Origin: Juglans regia
Taxonomy: Eukaryota; Streptophyta; Magnoliopsida; Fagales; Juglandaceae
NCBI RefSeq assembly: GCF_001411555.2
Contig: NC_049901.1
Span: 38,286,964-38,350,963 of the forward strand
DNA length: 64,000 nt
Direction of reading: 5' to 3'
The position numbers were made by a program, and so were the translations under genes. The notes below the pieces were generated by a model. It searched no databases and was not told where the DNA came from. It saw only the letters and a list, made by a program, of their open reading frames with translations. The number at the start of each line of letters is the position of its first letter. The first letter of the stretch is position 1. This document shows positions 45,521-56,616 of the stretch, in pieces.

Positions 45521-48500
45521 TCATGTGTGTGTTCTATTATTGGAAGATTTACACGAACATATATATATATCGCATATATATATATACATATTATATATAT
45601 ATTAGTTTCTTCTCTAAAGTTCTGCTTGATATATATATTCTCAACCAAGGCATTAACTAAACATCTTGCAGCTATATACAGACCAAGGCATTAATAATCA
45701 GGCCCATAATTATTTTGCTTTTTTCTGATGCTCTCAACTTTATATATAGACCTTAGATCGATCTGGGCATGCAGCATCGTAGACTTTGTTCAAGGAGTTT
45801 GGTCCCTATAAGTATCCTGAATTATACTAAAAGGTTTGTGTATGGTTCCCTGGTGATTATGCCCCATGTGGTTTCAGGATTTAAAGGATTAAAAATTTTA
45901 GTGGATCATGCAAGCATGAACATGATCTTATATATATAGGCATCTTAGCCAGAATTAGCTATATATTGGTTGATGGCAGCTTAAGTATAATGAACTACTC
46001 CTCTAGCTAGCTAGCTAGGCTCCATATGGTTATAGTCCATATATATCCTCCATTTAAAGAACAAATAACGTATGTACACAACCTCAACCCACGTATTTAA
46101 TGCAGTTTTTTGTTAGAGGTAATTAATGAGGAATCTGATCCCTAGCTATTGGACTAGGGCTTCTCAAAACAGTGTCATCTTTTACTCATGCATAAAAGTT
46201 AAATGTAGGCTTATTGAATATTGATATTTATTTCTACTCTTTTTAATATTGAGAAGATCTTCTGTTTTAAATATTGAGTTTGAATCATTTTGTGACTATG
46301 TTTAACCCTTTATCACTATGTGTTAAACTAGTGGATATGAGAATGTATTATTTTTAACACTTTTCTTCAAGATAATAGCCTATGTAAGCAATCGATGATT
46401 TTATTCAAACTAGTAGGTTCGATTAGAATTTTCTGGTTTGTCAAGAGCTACTCTTGTATGGGTGTTCTATGCTTTCACACAAAAATGATGTGAATTCTCA
46501 GGTTTTCTTCAAATCTAGTATGCTTGGGTTGTGTAGTTGAGATTGTGGTTAAATGAGGGATGTTTAAGAGCATGAATGTACTAAAGCTGCTAGCTGTCCA
46601 TTCTTTTTAGCCGAAAATTCTGCACTGCACTCTGTTTTGCTTGCATGCTGTCCATTTCATTCCCATTTTTCATTTGCATCTTTTGCTCAACCAAAGTTAT
46701 TTCTTTGTATGAAAAACTGTTGAAAACAAGGGACAAAAACCAGCCATTTTGTAATCTTTAAGCTTTAACTTTTCTGTACTAAGTATTGAGGCAAATATTA
46801 TTTCCTTGGGGAACTCGATGAAGTTCTTTTTGCATATAGAGATTAATTTATCTTACAATTTAAAAAGCTGATCATTTCATTGAATGATCACAGCAAACTA
46901 TATAAATTTATATTAAGGGTGTATATATAAGTAGGTATGTATTTTAGTTTCTATGCAAAAAGAACTATTTGTAATTTCTGTTTGTGATCAACCAAACATT
47001 TATCTTTCTATGTGATCTATAAACATATACTTTTATTTGCAAAATGAAGTTGTACTAGGCTATTTGTGTTATTACTTTTAAGAATGACACAAATATATGA
47101 ATCTTTTATCCCAACATGTTTGTGTTATTACTTCTAATATTTAGTCTATAAAGCCACCACCCGGCCAATTTTGTAACTACTAATTAAATGAAAACTAAAT
47201 AATATATAGCAAAGAGTTAAATTTATCAACTAAAATATAATACATCAAACAGAAATAAATATCTTGTTTAAAGTTAAAATTTATTAAAGGAAAAAAAATT
47301 AAGAGGAGCGTGACATCATCTAAGTTATAATGATATATATATATATATATTATATATTATCTTCCATATTGGAGCTAATTGTCAAACAATATTGTATTAA
47401 TGTTACGGAGATCATGATGATGATGGGATCTCGCACTATGTTCAATTACTCACATTGGTACTACATTATTTACATAGTACTAAACTTATACATTATAATA
47501 TATATATATATATATTTATATAAATATATATAGTCCATGCATTACGTATTTTTTGCGCAACTTATTATATATATATATATATACACATATATATATGAAG
47601 CAGTACTACTAGCTTATAAACAGAATCAACTATCACTGATTGATCAACTAATACCTAAAATTTTCCATTTCCATATTCTGCCTTATGAGCACATACGTGC
47701 CATCCATAATGCTTTAGTTCTAATATATTTTTTTATTTGTTTGAACCATAATTTGAGTATCAAAGGAGCTACACTTGACTGGGGATCAGTAATTGTTAAA
47801 TGAGTCTCACGACTCCCACCTAAATATGATTTCTTCCATAGAGAAATACAGGAAATACAAAGTAACTTTATGCCAGTTCTGTGACTTAATCATGTATTAC
47901 GCCAACTTTACATAGTTTTATATAATCATTTTCCATTATGTTATTAGCTGGTTTTGTCCAGTTGGGAGTTTCAACACTGAACAGCCAGCAAATGAAATTG
48001 ATTGATAATTTGATTTTAGTTTTTATATATATGGAGGAGTAGTCCTATTTATGCCAGTTCTTTCCAGGTTATAATGCAGACGTGAGTACTGCCATATATC
48101 CTAATACTTTCTATATATATATAGAAAGTATATACTAGAAGATTAAAAGCACTAAGCAGAACTTTATGTATTTGTCAAATAGCACAGTTGAGTGTAGCTT
48201 CCCCTTGCATATGATCTAATATATAAGACCAGATTCAAAGTCCCTATGTGAGATGAGACAATCATCACTAGTAACCATATCATTTCAGCCAATCAAGAAG
48301 TCCTTTAATGGAGTTAAAATATTGTGAACTTGGGTTCTTCATTAAAATTCCTGAACACTTAAACTTCTCAGTTACATTTGCATAGTAACTTGGGATATTT
48401 AGCCATTTAATTGTTGGCCAGAAAATGCACCAACCCCACTCTGTCCTTCTCTCTTTTCCTGCCAGGGTAGAAAACTGTAAATAAATATATTTTCCACTGT

Positions 48501-49415
48501 TTTAACGATATTGCTTTCTTTAGGGGTATTCATCACACAACTTTTTTTTACTGCTCTTATTCCAGGACCATACTAAGTATGCCCCTTTTGCCTTCAACAC
48601 CAGCCTCCCTTCAGCTCATCCCATCCTACTTTTTTTAAACCTTCATATGCAAAAATTAAAAACATCAAGTTTCCTTCATTTTATTTATGTGGCTTTTGCT
48701 TGTCTTGATTTTGAGGGCTAAAATGCAGAGAGCAATCATTTTATAATTGTAAGAGCCATATAATGCATAATCTCTGTATGAAGTTCAAATAAAAATTCAT
48801 ACAGAGAGATATGCTTCAAAATTCTTGACTCGAGTTGAACCCTAAAATGCAAATATTCATTAATGGAAATGAATAGATACCATGCCCCAATACCTACAAC
48901 AATTAGCTTCCCCTTGCATATATATGCTATTCATGTTTCTAATACCAACAAAGTGTATATCGCATACTAAATTGAAAGCAGTTTGTTGCAATTTCAGGGT
49001 TACTTTTAGTGTCATGTAGTTGAGATTTGCTAAAAGTAATTTTATTAATTGGAGTGATTTAGATCGAACTCAAGTATTGATTTGGTATTTTATTCATTAA
49101 TTGAATAAAATATTCATTAAGCATTGAATGGATTGTTTAGCCCGTGGTATTAATATGTACATTGTCTGAGCCGATCTCAAGCTTATAACTAGCTTTCCTA
49201 CTTTGTGCACTAGTATACGGGACATCCTATTTCAAATTGCTATTTTTTAAAAAATGAAACTACACTTACTTAAATATTGAAAGTACAATACCACATGAAA
49301 TACTATTGAACTTATAGGAACTCAACCCAATTGTTGCTTCCATCCATTTATCTTTCATGTACAAAACCCAACGGCCTTTATTGGACAGCAAACATGCAAT
49401 TTGAATGATGCTGCA

Positions 49416-50006
49416 TTAGGCCCCAGAAGCTCCAACTTCTGGGATGGGTTCACCCTCAGATGCTGGCAATGGGGATAGGACTTTGGTTCTTCTTTTTGGG
49501 AGTTTCATGATTTTCATGCACACAGCTTGAGGCTCCACTATTCCCTTTATGGTCACTTTTTTCTTTTTAGCCATGTCTACCTCAACCCCCTCCACTCCTG
49601 ATACCATCCATAAACAGGATTAAATATACAAATAAAATTAGGGGGGGGGGGAGAAAGAGAGAGAGAGAGAGAGAGAGAGGAACCTCTAATTCCCATTATA
49701 AAGTCTCAATCTTCTTGGCACATCCAACACAATGCAAGTCCACGTACAAGACAAAAAAATTAGATGGTGGTTTTGCCTCTTCCTTCTCCTATGGCTTCTC
49801 TTGATCCTTCTTCTCCTCTGTTTTCTGATCTTCTTCTCCTATGGCTGAGCCTCTGCCTTAGCTTGTTCCTACCATATACAAATAAAAAACAATCAACCAA
49901 TATTAGAACAAATTAAATGCAGCCCGAAAATAGTCAAAACGCATGGGAATGAATTAGAAACACTTGAAAAATACAAAAATATCACCTGTTTAGCTTCTTC
50001 CCCCAT
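49416..50006 (-). pseudogene. Captured HIPP (heavy-metal-associated isoprenylated plant protein) gene fragment with introns
   Basis: On the minus strand exon 1 (50006-49986) reads MGEEAKQ and ends in CAG before GTGAT. Exon 2 starts at 49868 after a GGTAG acceptor (EQAKAEAQP, then an acidic/lysine-rich stretch, then VLYVDLHCVGCAKKIE) and ends near 49684. Exon 3 (49597-49416) begins GVEGVEVDMAKKK and continues KVTIKGIVEPQAV. The HCVGC CxxC is the metal-binding loop of the HMA domain. Exon 2 has two stops and a frameshift, and exon 3 ends early with no second HMA domain or CaaX box. The 86-bp intron between exons 2 and 3 holds a GA microsatellite. Retained introns show that capture was from genomic DNA, not mRNA. 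Confidence 0.85.
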
Positions 50007-50143
50007 ATCTCTCAATCAAGAATGAGATATCAAACTCAAGTTGTTTAAAATATAGGGAAGAATTTGAAGGACGAGAAAGCTGGAAAGGAGAAGGAGGGAG
50101 AGGATCAGGGTAACAATGAAATGAGAGTGATTATATCTATCTA

Positions 50144-50240
50144 TATAGATATATAGATATATAGATATGCAGATCAAGGCGAAAGCATATATATATATAT
50201 ATATAAGACTTTATATATCTATATATATATAGATATATAG
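50144..50240. repeat. (ATAG/AT)n low-complexity block
   Basis: ATATCTATCTATATAGATATATAG and (AT)n runs, partly palindromic. Confidence 0.8.
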
Positions 50241-50561
50241 GTTTTTTTGTTCCTGGTTTCTTTCCCTGTCCAAAACTGGATGTGTTGCTTAGATATTGTA
50301 AATCTAACCCACTTATAAAAAAATACTCCAATCCAGCCCCTTTTTCGGTCAAGTCTGGAATCCTGATCCTCCACATGTTTTGAGGTGTCAAACATAAGTC
50401 TGGAGTGGATAGTGGATACTCCACTCATTTTGTCGAACATATTGATAAAAGCTATCTTCTACCTGCTTCTCGAGCAGCGATTATCCAACATCATACTACT
50501 TATTTTGAAAAATTGATAGGCGTAATGCTCATGATTTTTTATATATTCTTACCATTTGTAC

Positions 50562-50812
50562 AGATGGACAATAGAGGAACTGCTCGACGTGGGCTTAATG
50601 AAGGCTCTTTAAAATACAAGGCTGGCCAGATTTATGCTGATGATGAGCTGACTGGAGCCGCACCCCACATTTAAACGAGGGCTTGCTAAAGTTGGCCATA
50701 TTGGGTTGTATGGGTGGAGTTATGGTGGATATCTTTGAGCTATGACCTTGGCCAGGTTTCCTAATGTCTTCTGTTGTGCTGTGTCTGGTGCCCATGTAAC
50801 GGGCTGATTGTT
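50562..50812 (+). pseudogene. Captured exon of a DPP-type prolyl oligopeptidase (peptidase family S9)
   Basis: After a TTTGTACAG acceptor the frame reads MDNRGTARRGL, EGSLKYKAGQIYADDELTGA. It then shifts and continues GLAKVGHIGLYGWSYGGYL, stop, AMTLARFPNVFCCAVSGA. The GWSYGG sequence is the nucleophile elbow (GxSxGG) of S9 dipeptidyl peptidases; the serine is still present. A codon-length deletion near residue 12, a frameshift before GLAK and a TGA after GGYL break the gene. The Asp and His of the triad are absent because the fragment stops. The upstream open frame 50405-50561 (STHFVEHIDKSYLLPAS) is not recognised and looks like a separate piece plus intron. Confidence 0.85.
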
Positions 50813-51059
50813 GCTGCTTATTTATTATTAAGGATAAAAGCTCAGTTTGTATATGAGAATACATTAATACACCACCCCATTGTAATATATATGAGTTTGG
50901 ATTTTATTGATGGGCTTGGATGGAACTTTATGTATTTATTTTGCATGTTATATTGATTAGCAACTTGAATGAATGAGTTTGGATTATGAATGCTGCATTT
51001 AGGAACAACTAAAAAACAGGCTTAGAAAGAAAATAAAGCTCAGGAAATTTAAACACGAA

Positions 51060-51805
51060 TTGAGTTTTAGCGGCGAACTAAGCGCATTTTGCGGCGAATT
51101 TTTACTCGCCGCTATAAACATACTCATAAATTCACCTAAACCAGCGATGCACAAATCGCTACTATATTGAAATACTGGCGATTATTTATTCGTCGCAAAT
51201 ACCTTTATGTAGCAGAATGTGCATTACGGCGATCTTGGAAACTCGCTGGCTTTAATTATATGCCGGCGATTTAATATATCGCCGCCATATAATTACCTGT
51301 TTGAAAACAAATTCGCAGCGAGTGAAACATCGCCGTCTAATATTATTTGGCAGCAATATAATATTCGCTGCTATATACCATGAAGAATATAGCGGTGATA
51401 TAATTTTCGCCGTTATATTGATATAGCAGCGATATTTAATCGCTGCATCATGATAATATACGTCGCTTTTTCTATTGCGGCGATTTTGTGGAGTGGCTGG
51501 CAAATATATTTGGCAGCGGTATTTGGCATTTTTAGCGGCGAGTAGTAAACGCTGCTAATAATCTATCGCAGCGTTTAATGACAGAATCCTATTTTGAATT
51601 AGCGGCGATTAATTTGTGATCAGCAGCGAAAATAAATTCGCCGGGATATGTTTATATGGCAGCGAGTTTTGGTGTCCGTTGCAGTAGATCTAAAGTGGGG
51701 CGTTAATACCGGCGAAGTTGCAGCGATTAAAAAATCGCTGGCATATATGTACGCCAGCCATTTGTTGTGTTTTGCCAGCGATTATGTATCGCTGGCAAAA
51801 TTGTT
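51060..51805. repeat. Right subterminal motif array of the large CACTA element
   Basis: About 740 bp with a GCGGCGA/GCAGCGA/TCGCCGC/CGCTGGC-type word every 20-40 bp in both orientations, many forming short inverted pairs (TTGCGGCGAATTTTTACTCG). Confidence 0.8.
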
Positions 51806-51821
51806 GAACCTTGTAGTGTGT

Positions 51822-54251
51822 ATTGAGGGTTGAAAAAAAAAAATTATTACGTGAGGTGTGCTGCAGCTGTAGGCTGATACCGAGCATTCCTCATAAATTA
51901 AACTAGGCAGGTAGATTTGAAAAGTTTTTTTTGGATAAAAGTTTTGTGAGATTTTTTTTTTTTTTTTTAAACTTGTTTTAATTTTTCTATTTTTTTATTT
52001 CACAAATGAAAATCTTTCTAAAAATAAAGATATTCGTGAAAATATGTTTTAGATTGAATTAGTAGATCTTATAAAATAAAGATAGTAGTTAAGAAAAAAT
52101 TGAAAACCAAACATCGCCTTAAGTTTTCTTATCGACCCCTCATCCAACATTAATGAAGTTCGGAGAATGACCCTTTATTTATTTGGGTCGGGTTGTCGGA
52201 TTGGATTGGAAAACAATATTTTTATTTTAAGATATAATATTTACAGTTATAGAATGTGTAAGCGTCACACATTCTTTTTGAAAAAACTTAGTTAGTAAAT
52301 ATAGAATCCACTTAAAAAAATTAATTTAAAAAGTTTACGACGCTAGTACAAGAACCCATGATTGTATCTAACATTTCTCTTTTATTTTTCCTGGCCATAC
52401 TTCTAGATCATCTAGCCCCAACAAATTGGTATTGGAGCTAATTATAGTTAACCTTAAATAATTGAAGTCATGAATTCATTGATCTTGAAGCATTAATTAT
52501 TTGATATATATTACTTCATTGAAGGATTTATTGTAAAGATCGATCTGTTGTTGCTGGCCATTAAGTTTGGTGGAGGATTAATTAGGTGGATACAGAGGTA
52601 GGGAAATTCACACGTGCTGATGATCAAAGAAAAGGACTTATTGTTTATGAATTGAGGGAATGCATGTCCTTCTTGCGTACAGTACCTGCACCGGCCTGTT
52701 AAGGTCTCATTTATTTTTAGAAAATATTTAATGTCATATTATTTTATTTAATCTAATTATTATAATTTTTTTAACTTTTAATATAAAATAAAATAAACAA
52801 TTCAGTTTTTTTAAATTTTAAAATAAAAATAATATTAAAAAATATATTCTAATAATATTTTATTCAACTTTTTAACTTTCATCTCATCTCATATACGAAA
52901 ACAAACGAGGCCAACAAACTTATAATAAGGAACCTAGCTAGCTAATTTGTATCAACTGAAAATGACCAGAAACATTGCATGCGGAAGTTATTTATGTGAC
53001 AAGAACCTTGAAAATTTATATATATAGGCTGATATATGATGTATTATGTAAAATTTATTAGGTAAAATAGAAAAGGTGGGTTAATTTGATTAGTTATTTA
53101 AGATAAACATTTAAGATAATCTATTAAGAATATTGCTCTAACAAATTAATTTTCTCAAAATCCAAATAGTTACCCTATTTTCATATGTTTAAGAGGGTAG
53201 GAGCTTCGATCCGTATCTCTCCCTCTCCTTGTTCTATCTTCAGCTTTTTTAGTACAGAACAATGAAGTCCAATTTATTGCACCGGACCACCTTCGACGTG
53301 CACGCACGTACTCGCCTCCCATGGAGCCAAAAGTTGTCGATCTTCAAGTCCAAATAAGTAATATTAATTGTTGCGAACAAGTAAGCATGTGACCACAATA
53401 TCGCCATACGCCACACGCCACACAACATTACTGATCGATCATTGACCTCCGCTTTTCCAAGCTGTTTACCTATCATTCCACAGCTAGTTAATGGGTATGT
53501 GCACATGCATGATGGCAAACTTTTCAGTACAAAACTTTCATGCCGGCCAAGCTAGTGTTCATGTAAAAAGTTTACCATGTACAAAAATTAGGCACACAAT
53601 TAATGTTACGACGTTAACAATTATTGTCACCTAATTATCATTAGATGTAACTGATCAACACTATCATCGACGATATCACTATGTAAAACTTTATTTATTG
53701 GGTATGAGATCGATCGATGGACCGACCTTATGATTAGTATATTTTTATAATTTCATATATATCATATTTTGTAACTATAGGGATCATAGATTCACAAAAT
53801 TGTTTGTTATCCTCATCCGTACATATCCTTTGTTGTAAGATACAAGTACGTGATGAGGAGGAAGATCAAGTAATACTACCGGGAGGCTAAAGTTTTAGCT
53901 CTTGATCCTCTAGAATGGTCACAATATGCAATAAATTATTGGAAGCCCCATTGCAATCAAAACTGGGAGCTGCATACTATATATAATTGAAAGATCCTTC
54001 TCGTCTTTTATGCCACAAAAGATCGAGGGTCGAGAATAGCTAGCGCTAGGGTTCAGTCATTTATATTAACAAAGACGTTTGCTAATGGAATGTGATCAGA
54101 GTAGTAGTGATGATAGGTCGAGATCAGAGCCGCGCGCATATATAAGCCGTACATAGATAAAGAAGTACGTAATTAATTGCATGCATGATGCATCTACCAA
54201 GAAATATTGGTGCTGAAGCCTCGTAGGCCCTCCATGTACCATCGATCATCC
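51822..54251. other. AT-rich intergenic DNA
   Basis: A T run at about 51950-51968, a MITE at 52703-52912, and the palindromic GCACGCACGT near 53300. No gene recognised. Confidence 0.4.
52703..52912. mobile_element. ATGAGATGAG-type MITE, copy 3
   Basis: GGTCTCATTTATTTTTAG at the left and (other strand) GGCCTCGTTTGTTTTCG at the right are inverted repeats. CATCTCATCTCAT near the right end is the family signature in the other orientation. Confidence 0.75.
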
Positions 54252-54259
54252 CAACTACT

Positions 54260-54447
54260 CGGTGGTGACGGATTCAGAAATTTATTGTAGGAGGTCGACC
54301 AAAATTAAGATTATAATAAAATATTTTTTATTATATTTTTTAGTCAAAATAATCTGTAAAATCAAAATAATTTTATAAAAAAATCAAGATAATTTTTTAA
54401 AAAGAGAGCCAACATAATATGAAATTAATATAATCTTATTAAAGTAA

Positions 54448-54486
<39 letters not shown>

Positions 54487-54530
54487 CAAACTTTGGGAGG
54501 CCCCGGCCTGCCCCTTATGGTCCGCCACTG
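54260..54530. mobile_element. 271-bp MITE with CAGTGGCGGA-type termini and 8-bp duplication
   Basis: The left end CGGTGGTGACGGATTC and the right end (other strand) CAGTGGCGGACCATAAG are imperfect inverted repeats. CAACTACT (54252-54259) and CAACTACC (54531-54538) are 8-bp flanks differing at one position, consistent with hAT-like insertion. Confidence 0.75.
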
Positions 54531-54538
54531 CAACTACC

Positions 54539-54845
54539 CCTCCTAAGCGCCTATGTACACATTATACAAACCACATACATAAAAAAAGACATTTAATAAT
54601 TTCATATAAAAATATCTTCTAGCTTTCTTTCCAAAATAAATGACCCTTTTTATTTTTACAAGTACTTGTGTGCTTTTAACAAAGATTTATATTTTTTTAG
54701 AGTTTTAATTCAGATTTTAAAGTTTAGAGTAAAAAAATAAATACTTAAAATGGCTCCCTACAAAATCTATTGAGCATTTATTGATGTCTATTTTTTTTAA
54801 TAAATATTATGAAACTCACTTTATATATCTATCTTTCACACTCAT

Positions 54846-54879
<34 letters not shown>

Positions 54880-55908
54880 CCACTTGCCATGATAAATTCA
54901 TGATGCACGTGCAATGGTCAAACATGGGCGATATAGTAGCACTATCCTTACAACATAGAACATAAACGCATTATTAAAAGTAGTTACCATTACAAAAAAA
55001 AAAAAAAAAAACCCTTTGGAATATGGAGAAAGGGTAGATCAACAACAATAATTTTAGGTTGTGTTTGATTGTTGAGGCTATTTCATACTACTTTACTGCT
55101 ATTTACAAATAGTAGATTAATATTTATAAATTATTTATTATTATTAATAAATTATTTTATTATTATTTACGAATAATCTAATATATTTTTAACATCCAAA
55201 TTTTGGATCTTGTATATGAGTTCCTCTTGCTACAAGTCAAACCCTTTTCAATTTTCATATTAAAAAAAGGAAATTAATTAAGTATCTGGCCATAAACAAA
55301 TTATCATAAGGATTAGGAGTTTTTTTAACCAATTTTTTATTGAATATAATTATGATAGCCATCGGTACATTGGAGCGCGCATGCAACGTTCGCGATTTGC
55401 AATCATGTGCCACTGAATTCCATTAATTGATCGTGTGTGAAAAAACTCGGTTGACCGGGAATCACGCATGTTAAACGTTAAACACTTAAAAAAATATTAT
55501 TTAAAAATAAAAACAAAAAAGAAGTTTTATTAAAAGAATATGTTGTACTTTGACATGACCATATTATATTTATAAAACAAAGAATGATTTGCTGACTGAG
55601 TCGACTCACGACTCAAAATCGTGATGATTAGAAGGCATTATTAATATTCTATTGATAGACGTCTTTGTAGTTTGATTTATGATATTCATTATTTCATATC
55701 ATACTGCATTATATATATTTAAATTTTTTATTTTTTTATGTTATTTTTATTAAATTAATTGAATTATTCTACTCATCATTTATATACTATATATTTATTA
55801 TATATAAAAAACATTATAGTGTGTGGCATACGTGTAAAATGCAAAGTGGAATTATTCTTGACAGCTTGCATCAAAGTTGGAGTCTTTTGACGTTGCTAAA
55901 ATAAAACC

Positions 55909-55941
<33 letters not shown>

Positions 55942-56062
55942 GTATATGTAGTGTTGAGAAATAAATAGTTGAGATTGATCTATGCATGAACGAGTAATAA
56001 ATATATTTGAAAATCTAAAAGTGAGACCTTCAACAACGTCCTCTAGCCAAACATTAAAATAT
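54539..56062. other. AT-rich intergenic DNA
   Basis: (AT)n at 54848-54876 and 55910-55935, an A run at about 54994-55012, and a MITE-like segment near 55055-55200 (TTTGATTGTTGAGGCTATTT). No gene recognised. Confidence 0.4.
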
Positions 56063-56065
56063 TAT
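56063..56065. repeat. 3-bp target duplication TAT of the third CACTA element
   Basis: TAT before CACTACAAG and TAT at 58395-58397 after the right end. Confidence 0.6.
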
Positions 56066-56507
56066 CACTACAAGAAAAAACCATTTATGTGGCCAAAGAA
56101 AATTGCGGAGAGTGAGAATTGTACGGCATATGCCAATTATTGTCACTGTAGCTATGTTTTTCTTGTGAAGAGCGAGAGAATCACCACTAAAAAGACTATT
56201 TGCGACAATAATTTGTCGCTGCAAATAGAATAGCCTGACATAGCACCTTATCTGTCTTTGACGACAACGTTTTGGCTATATTTGTAATCACCGCAAAATA
56301 TCATGATAAAATCCTTCATGGATCCCCCTTCTTTCTTTTTCCCCATCTTTTCTTTTCCCCCAGCTCGATACTCACTCTTTATTCTCTGAGTTTGTTGCCG
56401 CCCTCACCAAGTCATGCCTGCTACCGTGCCATCGCCACCTCGCCGAGGAGGTGAGTCTCTCAATCCTCCATCTATTTCTTTCTCTGTCTTCTTCTTTGTG
56501 TGTGCAC

Positions 56508-56551
<44 letters not shown>

Positions 56552-56581
56552 CTGTTTCTTCCACTCTCTATTTCGCCCTGA

Positions 56582-56616
<35 letters not shown>

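Larger units (their letters stand above)
42746..49415. other. CACTA interior: AT-rich, repeat-bearing, no intact gene
   Basis: Intron-like T-rich sequence with (AT)n blocks (43193-43230, 44447-44496, 47334-47350, 47500-47585), the ORF-bearing repeats at 43320-45520, a TATA-like TATATAAAA at 44647-44655, and a CTTCCCCTTGCATAT phrase repeated at about 48200 and 48907. No transposase or domain was recognised. Confidence 0.45.
42171..51818. mobile_element. 9.6-kb CACTA element carrying host gene fragments
   Basis: Left end CACTACAAGAAATAGG, right end (other strand) CACTACAAGGTTCAAC: 9 bp identical, flanked by TGT. Subterminal GCGGCGA / CAGCGAT / TCGCCGC motifs are dense at both ends (42190-42420 and 51060-51805), of the same type as in the other CACTA elements in this window. 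No other CACTA terminus was seen between the two ends. The interior holds an exon-like leader (42425-42740), diverged repeats (43320-45520), HIPP exons on the minus strand and an S9 peptidase exon on the plus strand. I found no TNP2-like transposase or TNPA, so it appears non-autonomous (Pack-CACTA type). Confidence 0.75.

Noticed and set aside
47330..47803. Two open frames rich in Tyr and Ile
   Set aside because: They arise from (AT)n microsatellites.
49401..49420. GATGCTGCAT resembling the 3' end of miR172
   Set aside because: Only about 10-13 bases match, with no matching star arm or hairpin nearby.
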